A DNA stretch of 64,000 nt from DASUPK01 sp963804595 (GTDB lineage: Bacteria; Actinomycetota; Thermoleophilia; Solirubrobacterales; 70-9). Below, in pieces: positions 57,645 through 64,000 of this stretch (position 1 is the first letter of the stretch; each line of letters starts with the position of its first letter). The stretch covers positions 186,001 to 250,000 of the forward strand of contig CAWDQZ010000019.1 of the NCBI GenBank assembly GCA_963804595.1, written 5' to 3'. The translations under genes were made by a program, and so were the position numbers. Below the pieces are notes generated by a model. That model made no database searches, was not told the origin of the DNA, and was given only the letters and a program-made list of their open reading frames with translations.

Positions 57645-57705
57645 GGTATAAGCGAGGGAGGGGCGGCCGCTGGTCGCCGCGATCTGGTGACGAAGCCGGG
57701 TCACT
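57645..57705 (+). repeat. Dispersed REP-like element, copy 3
   Basis: AGCGGTATAAGCGAG, a GGCGGCCGCTGG stem and CGCGATCTGGTGACGAAGCC. It ends at the stop codon of the penicillin-binding protein gene, just as copy 1 begins at the CNNM stop. Confidence 0.65.
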
Positions 57706-59569
57706 TGAGCGCGGCCGTCAGGATGTTGGCCGCGATCGGCGCCGCCGTGCTGCCCCCGTCGCCCGAGGCGTCGATCAACATCACGGCCACCGCGAGCTTG
57801 GGGTTCTGGGCTGGGGCGAAGCAGATGAACCAGCCATCGACGATCTGCTCGACCGTGTTCTCCTGCCCGGGCGGAGCGGGCGGCTGACCGGGCTTCGGAC
57901 CGAGCTCGGCGGTCCCGGTTTTGCCCGCGACCTGGATGCCCGATATGTTCGCCGCGACGCCGGTTCCCGAGGTGACGACGGCGCGCATCAGGCCGGTGAG
58001 GATCTTGGCGTTCTCCTTCGAGGTCACCTGAACGGGCTTGGCGTCGCTCTTCAGCCCGGGGTCCTTGACGATCGAGGTAGGGCTGCGCACGCCGTGGTTG
58101 GCGACCGTCTGGGCGACGGAGGCCATGCCGAGCGGGGTCGCCAGGACCTCGCCCTGGCCGAAGGCAGTGACCGACAGGTCCGTGTGGCTGGTGTCGGCGC
58201 TGAAGTCCGTGGGCATCGTCATGCCGTTTGGATCCGCGCGCGCCGTTGCCGTGGCGTTGTAGAGGCTCGGCTTCTCGTTCCAGCCGTAGTCCTCGGCGGT
58301 ATGGACGAGGCGCTCGGCGCCGACCTTCACGCCGAGTGGCGCGAAGACGGTGTTGCACGACTTGGCGAAGGCCTGCACGAAGGTGCCGCCACACGCCTCG
58401 TCGTGGGCGTTGTGGACGACCCTGGCACCGCTTTGCGGATCCGGGTTGATCTCGGTCAGCACCGGGAAGGTGTCCGAGAGCTTCACGTCGTGGCCCTCGA
58501 GCGCCGCGGTGGTGGTGATCACCTTGAAGGTCGAGCCGGGGGGTTGCGGGGCTGAGTAGGCGGAGCCCGCGAGCGCCAGCACGTCGCCGCTCTTCGCGTT
58601 CAGGACCACGGCGCCCCCGGACTGGCCTCCGAGCGCGTTCACGGTGATCGTCTGCAGCCGCGGATCGATCGTCGTTCGGACCGGCTGGCCGGGTGTCCCC
58701 TGCGCCGTGGCGAGCACCCGCCCCTGAGTGGATCGCGAGACGTTGAGCTGCGGGCTGCTCGCCTTCACGGCCATGAGCTCACCGCTGGGCGTTCCGGAGA
58801 GGCGCGGATTGAAGGCGAGCTCGAGGCCGCTTATCCCGGTGCTCTGATTCGTCGGATAGCCCGCGCTCTGCAGCCTCGCCCGCCGCTCCGAGTCCGGAGC
58901 GCCGGTCTCGCCCGCCACGTCGATCGCGTCCGAGCCCAGGGGTGAGCTGCGGTTGTCGACCGATCCCGTGGCGAGCGGGACCCCGTGCTTGGCCATGATC
59001 GGCGCCCGGCGCCCGAGGTCCAGGCGACGTCCCACCTGCTCGCCGGGCTGCAGGTTCGGGAAGGTCAGATTCGGCGCCCAGGCGACCTTCCCACCGTCGA
59101 GAGGCAGCCGCACGACACCGTCGACCTTGCCGAACAGCCTCGTTCGAACCGCGACCTTGACGTCGACGACGTCCGTTCCGTTGACGCTCTTCGGGCCGTC
59201 CGCATCACCGGGGTCGATCGCCGTTGCCGTGGCCACCTCCTGCGCCGAGCGATAGGCGCTGGCGAGCTCGGGGGCCGAGTACTGGGACTGGGCCGAATCC
59301 GAGAGCTCTTCGCGCATCGACTTGAAGTCCTGGTGGGCCCAGTCGTCCACGAAGCGCTCCGCCATGTCCTGCTCAGGATTCCCGGCGGCGCTGATCACGC
59401 CGAAGATGAAGGCGATGACCGCGACGACCGCCACCGGGAGGGCGCGCTGGCGCAGCCGGCGCTGGCGCTCGGTGTGGGGTCCTCGCTGGGCACGCGGTGC
59501 GCGGGAGGGCCGCCGGGGCGGCGGAGTCTCCCTTCCTCGTTGCCGTGACCGTGTCACGGGAGGATTCAC
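57701..59569 (-). CDS. Penicillin-binding protein (transpeptidase with MecA_N-like domain)
   Basis: About 622 residues from GTG 59569. A basic, Pro-rich cytoplasmic N-terminus, one transmembrane helix (~43-62), an NTF2-like MecA_N domain (~65-180), a dimerisation/linker part, then a transpeptidase with PPGSTFKVITT (S346, K349), SCN (404-406) and AGKTGTAE. All three catalytic motifs are intact. It cross-links peptidoglycan. TACCTT ends seven bases before the GTG, suggesting a leaderless mRNA. Divergent from marP. Confidence 0.92.
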   Translation of the reverse strand: MNPPVTRSRQRGRETPPPRRPSRAPRAQRGPHTERQRRLRQRALPVAVVAVIAFIFGVISAAGNPEQDMAERFVDDWAHQDFKSMREELSDSAQSQYSAPELASAYRSAQEVATATAIDPGDADGPKSVNGTDVVDVKVAVRTRLFGKVDGVVRLPLDGGKVAWAPNLTFPNLQPGEQVGRRLDLGRRAPIMAKHGVPLATGSVDNRSSPLGSDAIDVAGETGAPDSERRARLQSAGYPTNQSTGISGLELAFNPRLSGTPSGELMAVKASSPQLNVSRSTQGRVLATAQGTPGQPVRTTIDPRLQTITVNALGGQSGGAVVLNAKSGDVLALAGSAYSAPQPPGSTFKVITTTAALEGHDVKLSDTFPVLTEINPDPQSGARVVHNAHDEACGGTFVQAFAKSCNTVFAPLGVKVGAERLVHTAEDYGWNEKPSLYNATATARADPNGMTMPTDFSADTSHTDLSVTAFGQGEVLATPLGMASVAQTVANHGVRSPTSIVKDPGLKSDAKPVQVTSKENAKILTGLMRAVVTSGTGVAANISGIQVAGKTGTAELGPKPGQPPAPPGQENTVEQIVDGWFICFAPAQNPKLAVAVMLIDASGDGGSTAAPIAANILTAALK

Positions 59570-59611
59570 GCGGGCAAAGGTAGTCGCTCGTACGCTTGTA
59601 TTCGGGAAACC

Positions 59612-60772
59612 GTGACCGGCCTCGACTGGCTGATCATTGCCTTCGCCCTGGCCATGGCCTTCTGGGGCTATCAGCAGGGGCTGATCGTAGGGGTGCTGAG
59701 CCTGGGAGGCTTCGCCATCGGGGCCTTTCTCGGCAGCCGCCTCGGTCCTGCGCTCCTGCCCGAGGGGTCGCACTCGCCCTACGCCCCCGCGACGGCGCTG
59801 GCCGGGGCGCTCCTGGTGGGCGGGATGGTCGCGGTGTCGCTGGAGGGACTGGCGATCGGGGCCCGCCGGCGACTGCTCGGCGCGGCCGGCAGACACCCGG
59901 CGGTGGCGATCGTGGAATCGACGGGCGGCGCCGTGCTGCTGGTCGCTCTGGCGCTCGGCATCGCCTGGCTGTTCGGCGCGGTCGCCCTCAACGCACCGGG
60001 TGCCAAGAGCCTTCGCCAGGCCGTGCAGCAGTCGGCGATCCTGCGGGCCCTGAACGGCGCGTTCCCGCCCTCGAGCGGCCTGATCAAGGCGCTCAACCGG
60101 ATCGACCCGAGGCTCTCGGTCCAGGGACCGAGCCCGGACGTGGCCGCCCCGGATTCGAAGATCGCGCGCGATCCGGAGGTCAGGGCAGCGTCCGCGAGCG
60201 TGGTGCGGGTGCTCGGCACCGCCTGCGGACTCGGTGTCGAGGGATCGGGGTGGGTGGCCGAGCCGGGCCTGGTGGTGACGAATGCACACGTGGTCGCGGG
60301 GGAGACCGACACGACCGTGACGCCGGCGGGCTCGGATTCCTCTCTCGACGCCACGCCCGTGCACTACGACCCGACCAACGACCTGGCGCTGCTCCGCGTC
60401 AACGGCCTGGGTGACGCCCCCCTCTCGTTCGCTCCCAGCGTGACCAGCGGGACCCCGGGCGCCGTGATCGGCTATCCCGAGAACGGGCCGCTGACGATCA
60501 CACCCGCGCGCGCCGGGGGGACCGGCCCCGTCATCACCGAGGACTCCTATGGGCGAGGACCCGTGACCCGCCAGCTCACGGCGCTGCGCGGGGAGGTCCA
60601 CAGCGGCAACTCCGGCGGCCCCCTGGTCGACGGCAACGGCAGGGTGATGGGAACGGTCTTCGCGGCCACCACACAGGGGAAGCCGGGCGGCTACGCGGTG
60701 CCGAACGGGGTGGTGGCGGGCGCGCTCACCGATTCGACCGGCGTCGTCAGCACAGGCCCCTGCACGCGATAG
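59612..60772 (+). CDS. marP: MarP-like membrane serine protease (CvpA domain plus trypsin domain)
   Basis: 386 residues. The first ~130 form four membrane helices like CvpA (WLIIAFALAMAFWGYQQGLIVGVLSLGGFAIGAFLG). The periplasmic chymotrypsin-like domain has H226 in VVTNAHVVAG, D257 in TNDLALLRV and S334 in HSGNSGGPLVDG. C205 and C384 sit where mycobacterial MarP forms its stabilising disulfide. MarP links acid and oxidative stress to cell-wall hydrolysis in Mycobacterium; pairing with a PBP here fits an envelope role. Confidence 0.92.
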   Translation: MTGLDWLIIAFALAMAFWGYQQGLIVGVLSLGGFAIGAFLGSRLGPALLPEGSHSPYAPATALAGALLVGGMVAVSLEGLAIGARRRLLGAAGRHPAVAIVESTGGAVLLVALALGIAWLFGAVALNAPGAKSLRQAVQQSAILRALNGAFPPSSGLIKALNRIDPRLSVQGPSPDVAAPDSKIARDPEVRAASASVVRVLGTACGLGVEGSGWVAEPGLVVTNAHVVAGETDTTVTPAGSDSSLDATPVHYDPTNDLALLRVNGLGDAPLSFAPSVTSGTPGAVIGYPENGPLTITPARAGGTGPVITEDSYGRGPVTRQLTALRGEVHSGNSGGPLVDGNGRVMGTVFAATTQGKPGGYAVPNGVVAGALTDSTGVVSTGPCTR

Positions 60773-60823
60773 TTCCGTGTCGGAGACGCGCGTGCTGCGC
60801 GTGGAAGGCCGGTTTGCCGGTCC

Positions 60824-60838
60824 CTTACGATCGGTAAG
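60824..60838. promoter_or_regulatory. Palindrome upstream of the HxlR gene
   Basis: CTTAC and GTAAG arms around GATCG, ending 11 bases before the GTG of the regulator; TAAGCT overlaps its right arm as a possible -10 box. Candidate autoregulatory site. Confidence 0.5.
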
Positions 60839-60849
60839 CTCTAGTCGAG

Positions 60850-61206
60850 GTGAGATCCGAGAACGGCGCGCGCCGTCCCAGGGGAGCGGCCAAGCCGAAA
60901 CAAGTGTGTCCTCACTTCCATGTCGCGGTGGAGCTGATCGGCCGTCGCTGGGCGGGCGCGATCCTCTACGCCCTCACCGACGGGCCGCTTCACTTCGCGG
61001 AGCTCAAGGAGGCCGTGCCCGGGATGTCCGATCGCCTCCTCTCCCACCGGCTCAAGGAGCTCGAGGAGGCCAGCCTGGTCCGCCGAGAGGTGCTGGAGGC
61101 CGGCAAGCGGGTGCGGGTGAGCTACGAGCTCACCCAGAAGGGCCATTCGCTCGAGCCGGTGATGGGCGGGCTCCGCGACTGGGCCCGCGAGTGGCACCGG
61201 GTCTAG
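60850..61206 (+). CDS. HxlR-family transcriptional regulator
   Basis: 118 residues. The winged-helix core reads AVELIGRRWAGAILYALTDGPLHFAELKEAVPGMSDRLLSHRLKELEEASLVRREV, the HxlR signature. A single Cys (KQVCPHF) precedes the domain at the position used by redox- or quinone-sensing members. A probable repressor of a nearby or distant target; convergent with the flavin monooxygenase gene 17 bases away. Confidence 0.9.
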   Translation: MRSENGARRPRGAAKPKQVCPHFHVAVELIGRRWAGAILYALTDGPLHFAELKEAVPGMSDRLLSHRLKELEEASLVRREVLEAGKRVRVSYELTQKGHSLEPVMGGLRDWAREWHRV

Positions 61207-61222
61207 CCGCCGACCGCGAGGG

Positions 61223-62449
61223 TCAGCCCGCCGCCTCCGCGGCCGCCATGATCTTGCCGACGTTTTCGGGCGCGAAGAACTCCGGCGCCGGCATCGTCGC
61301 CGCCTGGACACTGATGAACTGATCCTGCGCCTCCTGGTTGCCCTGCATGGCGCCGATCAGCTGCTGCATCTCGGGAGGCGGCGGGGCGACGTTGGCGAAT
61401 TCGCAGGTGAATTCGTAGACCGGCATCGCGACCGTGTCACGCATCTCCTGGTAGGCGCGCATGCCGTCGTCGAATGAACGCTCCCCCTCGAAGGCGGCGT
61501 GCAGGCCCTCGGCGACGAGCTCCGCGTCTCGGAACGCATCGTTGATGCCCATGGCCGTGATCGGGTTCTTGTGGTAGCCCGAGTCGCCGACCAGCACCCA
61601 ACCGGGCCCGAACGGCTTGCGGAAGTAACCCGGCAGCTCCGCTGAGCCGATGAACTTCGACTCCCGCTTCGCTGACCGGATGCTCTCGGCGAACGCCGGA
61701 TCGAGGTCCATGGTTGCGAGGAAGTTGCCCTCCACGTCCTTCTTGTTCTGCTCGAATTCCTCGCGTGGCCAGCCGAAGGGGACGCAGGTGAGCCCGTCGT
61801 TGGTCGGGAGGGCCGCCCAGCCACGACGGTTCTCGGCCCGAATCCTCGTCTCGAATCCACCAACCGGCAGCTCGCTCCAGTAGGCGTAGTACATCGCCAT
61901 CTGAGACGGTCGCTGGTTGTACTCCTCCGGCTCGACCGCCTTCGCGAGCAGCGAGTGCTTGCCGTCGGCGCCGATCACTACCTCGGCCCGCTCGGTCACC
62001 GACTCGCGGCCCTTGGAATGCCCCCGGATGCCCGTGACCGTGCCATCTTCCGACAAGATCTCCTCCACGGTGAAAGCTTCGCGGACCTCTGCGCCGGCTT
62101 CGGCCGCGGCGTCGACCAGCAGCTTGTCCAGGACCGTTCGGCGCGGCCCGAAGGCGCGCGCCTCTCCGTCGATCGGCCGCGGGCGTCCCGCCACCGAGAC
62201 TGGGCCGAAGTCGAATGAGTAGTGCTCAACCGGGGGACAGCCAGTCTCCAGCAGGCGTTCGAGCAGGCCCCAGCGCTCGAGCGCCGCGATCCCCGGGGGA
62301 TGGATCAGGTGGGTGGACATCGTGTCGCTCGGAAACGTCGCCTTGTCGACGAGCAGCACCCGGTGGTCCTTGTGCGCAAGGAGCATCGCCGTGGGCGACC
62401 CCGCACAGCGTGCGCCGAGCACGATCGCGTCGTAGCCCCCTTCGCCCAT
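61223..62449 (-). CDS. FAD-dependent oxidoreductase/monooxygenase
   Basis: 408 residues. The FAD Rossmann motif is DAIVLGARCAGSPTAMLLAHKDHRVLLVDKATFPSDTMSTH, the DG motif EVVIGADGKHSLLAK, and the second FAD motif PGWVLVGDSGYHKNPITAMGINDAFRDAELVAEGL. It follows the group A flavoprotein monooxygenase / geranylgeranyl reductase-like pattern. Substrate unknown. Likely cotranscribed with the two genes upstream on the minus strand. Confidence 0.88.
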   Translation of the reverse strand: MGEGGYDAIVLGARCAGSPTAMLLAHKDHRVLLVDKATFPSDTMSTHLIHPPGIAALERWGLLERLLETGCPPVEHYSFDFGPVSVAGRPRPIDGEARAFGPRRTVLDKLLVDAAAEAGAEVREAFTVEEILSEDGTVTGIRGHSKGRESVTERAEVVIGADGKHSLLAKAVEPEEYNQRPSQMAMYYAYWSELPVGGFETRIRAENRRGWAALPTNDGLTCVPFGWPREEFEQNKKDVEGNFLATMDLDPAFAESIRSAKRESKFIGSAELPGYFRKPFGPGWVLVGDSGYHKNPITAMGINDAFRDAELVAEGLHAAFEGERSFDDGMRAYQEMRDTVAMPVYEFTCEFANVAPPPPEMQQLIGAMQGNQEAQDQFISVQAATMPAPEFFAPENVGKIMAAAEAAG

Positions 62450-62525
62450 GTGTCTCCCCTTTCGCGGACTGCGGACGCCTTCACCGTCTCACGAACCGGG
62501 GTCGGTTACAACCTCGGTGGACTTC

Positions 62526-63104
62526 TCACCAGGCCCTGGGATTGCCCTCCGGGATCCTGTCGATCACCAGCGTCGCGTCCACGCGCTCAACCGGGTATGG
62601 CGTCGTCACGCGGTAGTGCTCGAGCTCGTCTTTCCCCAGCGCGCTGAATCCCAGCTCGACCGCTGACGCATACGTCTCGAGTATCACCGCGTCGTCGGGG
62701 GGCTCGGGCGCGAAGTGAAAGGGCTTTGCCGTGTAGGTGACGATCCGCGCCGGCGCGTCGTCGCCCTCGATCGAGCCGCTTACGTCCACCCGGTCGTAGC
62801 GGATCTCGCGGATGTCGAGACGATCGAGCTCCGCCTCGCTGAGCTCGATCACCACGCCGTTGACCGGGCCCGCCGCATCCTCGCCCTCTTCGACGTTCAG
62901 CCCGAGAATCCATTCGGGTCTCCAGCCACCGTCGCACTCGAAGGTCTTCTCGCAGGTCAGGTTGTCGCGGCGCTGGGAGAAGCGGCGGCGCCAGTCGTGT
63001 AGCCGGACCGGGCGCAACTCCCCGGCCGGGCGGCCGAGCGTCATCGAGGCGCTCTCGGGCAGCACCAGCGAGCCGTAGCCGAACAGCCCCAGCTGTCCGC
63101 TCAT
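62526..63104 (-). CDS. Gamma-glutamylcyclotransferase-like protein
   Basis: 192 residues. LFGYGSLVLPESASMTLGR at the N-terminus is the GGCT (BtrG/AIG2-like) phosphate-loop motif, and VIELSEAELDRLDIREIRYDRVDV includes the family's acidic catalytic region. The substrate may not be a gamma-glutamyl peptide. ATG overlaps the upstream nuclease stop by four bases. Confidence 0.85.
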   Translation of the reverse strand: MSGQLGLFGYGSLVLPESASMTLGRPAGELRPVRLHDWRRRFSQRRDNLTCEKTFECDGGWRPEWILGLNVEEGEDAAGPVNGVVIELSEAELDRLDIREIRYDRVDVSGSIEGDDAPARIVTYTAKPFHFAPEPPDDAVILETYASAVELGFSALGKDELEHYRVTTPYPVERVDATLVIDRIPEGNPRAW

Positions 63105-64000
63105 GAGCCCTCCAGGAGGGTGAGCTGGGATGCCGGACCGCCGGTCGCCTGCTCCGCTTCCGCAGGCTCGCCGCCGTCGCCCCGGGCGGGCGGCTCGATC
63201 GGCGGATCCGGCTCATCGCGCAGCTGTGCCTCGATGGTCTGGCTGCAGAGTCGCTCGCGGGCGGGACAGTCGGCGCAGAGCGCCCTGTGCGGGCGGTCGG
63301 TGACCTCGAAGCGGCCCGCGGCGAGTCGCTCGAGAACCGCCTCAACACGCCCTCGCGCCGACTCCAGCTCGGCGTCGCCGAAGCTCTCGCGCACGGGCTC
63401 GTCCGGCCGCTCCAGGAAGACGTAGGCGGTCTCGATGGGGGCGCCGCGAGCCGCTGCGGCGAGCGCGTAGAGGTCGCGCTGGATCGAGTAGCGCGCCACG
63501 GTGCCGGCCGGATCGCGTCCCTGCAGCCGATCGGTCTTGTAGTCCACAACGAGGACCGAGCCGTCGGATCGCTGGGCGAGCAGGTCGATCGAGCCGCGGA
63601 TCAGGGTCCCGCCGATGGAGAGCACGAAGGGGACCTCGGGGCTCACGCGTGCATCGGCGATCTGCTCGCGGACAGCGGAGTCGAGGAAGGCCGCCGTCAG
63701 CTCCCGCACCTGTTCGGCCCCCTCGTCCTGTCCGAGTCCCTGCTCGCGCAGCGCAGAGGCGATGCGGTCCCGGTCGGGCGCCCGCCACCGATTCCGCGCG
63801 CTCCACTCGAGCAGCGAATGGACGGCCAGGCCGGGGCCGAAGCGCCGGCGTATCTCCGGGGCGGCGCCGCCATCTCCATCGACGGACACGACCTCGGGCT
63901 CGCCGATCCCGAGCACCCGCTCGACGTAGAAGCGGTAGCCGCAGTTCTCGAAGGCCGAGAGCGCCGAGTAGGAGAGACCACCGATCAGCGCGGGTGGGAC
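63101..64000 (-). CDS. RecB-family nuclease domain of a UvrD/AddA-type helicase-nuclease (5' end outside window)
   Basis: The frame is open to the window edge, giving about 299 residues of the C-terminus. LSYSALSAFENCGYRFYVERVLG is the start of the PD-(D/E)XK exonuclease domain and carries the first iron-sulfur Cys. GSIDLLAQRSDGSVLVVDYKTDR holds the catalytic Asp and Lys, and CADCPARERLC supplies the remaining three Cys of the iron staple. The helicase motifs lie beyond the edge. Acts in double-strand-break end processing, AdnAB/AddAB-like. Confidence 0.88.
   Translation of the reverse strand, partial: VPPALIGGLSYSALSAFENCGYRFYVERVLGIGEPEVVSVDGDGGAAPEIRRRFGPGLAVHSLLEWSARNRWRAPDRDRIASALREQGLGQDEGAEQVRELTAAFLDSAVREQIADARVSPEVPFVLSIGGTLIRGSIDLLAQRSDGSVLVVDYKTDRLQGRDPAGTVARYSIQRDLYALAAAARGAPIETAYVFLERPDEPVRESFGDAELESARGRVEAVLERLAAGRFEVTDRPHRALCADCPARERLCSQTIEAQLRDEPDPPIEPPARGDGGEPAEAEQATGGPASQLTLLEGS

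Noticed and set aside
1..64000. tRNA or rRNA genes
   Set aside because: No spacer showed the TTCGA-type T-loop with matching acceptor stems or any rRNA-like segment; a dedicated covariance-model scan was not possible.

Overview
The window is high-GC DNA with dense, mostly uninterrupted genes, frequent GTG starts, ATGA/GTGA stop-start overlaps and several apparently leaderless genes. The gene content includes a MarP-type protease, a lysA-hom-thrC-thrB cluster, an F420-type LLM oxidoreductase, a CGNR zinc-finger regulator and an actinobacterial-type group 1h [NiFe]-hydrogenase. This points to an aerobic member of the Actinomycetota. Class Thermoleophilia (Solirubrobacterales or Gaiellales) is my best guess, by inference only. 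No tRNA, rRNA, CRISPR array or intact insertion sequence was recognised.

Layout. From 1 to 13.8 kb lie housekeeping and fatty-acid genes: a rhomboid fragment, a BtuF-like protein, a pterin dehydratase, a CNNM transporter, an M28 peptidase, 3-hydroxyacyl-CoA dehydrogenase, thiolase, AlkA, an LLM oxidoreductase and acyl-CoA dehydrogenase. The thiolase and acyl-CoA dehydrogenase share a TetR-type palindrome in front of them. From 13.9 to 22.9 kb lie an M23 peptidase, a frameshifted Gly-rich surface protein and the lysine/threonine genes.

From 22.9 to 40.1 kb is a nickel-hydrogenase locus. An ArsR-type metal sensor is divergent from a 15-gene operon: hypC, a hypC-like gene, hypD, hypE, hydrogenase small and large subunits, a NifU/Rieske-like protein, DUF5947, DUF6084, an unknown 397-residue protein, a maturation protease, hypA, hypB, a double-SIS protein and hypF. 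Almost all its genes overlap or nearly touch. It is followed by a NiCoT nickel permease and a Fur-family regulator fused in frame to a His-rich tail that has its own perfect ribosome-binding site. Together these supply, sense and insert nickel into an enzyme expected, from its family, to oxidise atmospheric H2 for persistence.

From 41 to 50.2 kb lie glutamate synthase (gltB) and a GAF-SpoIIE-kinase/STAS partner-switching pair with an FHA protein. From about 50.3 to 57.6 kb is an accessory region of small unrelated genes and gene remnants. Nearly every spacer there carries a short hairpin-forming repeat, and two 195-bp copies of a larger double-hairpin element flank it. From 57.7 kb to the end lie a penicillin-binding protein divergent from marP, an HxlR regulator, a flavin monooxygenase, a gamma-glutamylcyclotransferase-like protein and the 3' part of a helicase-nuclease.

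Family assignments come from reading motifs; no database search was run.
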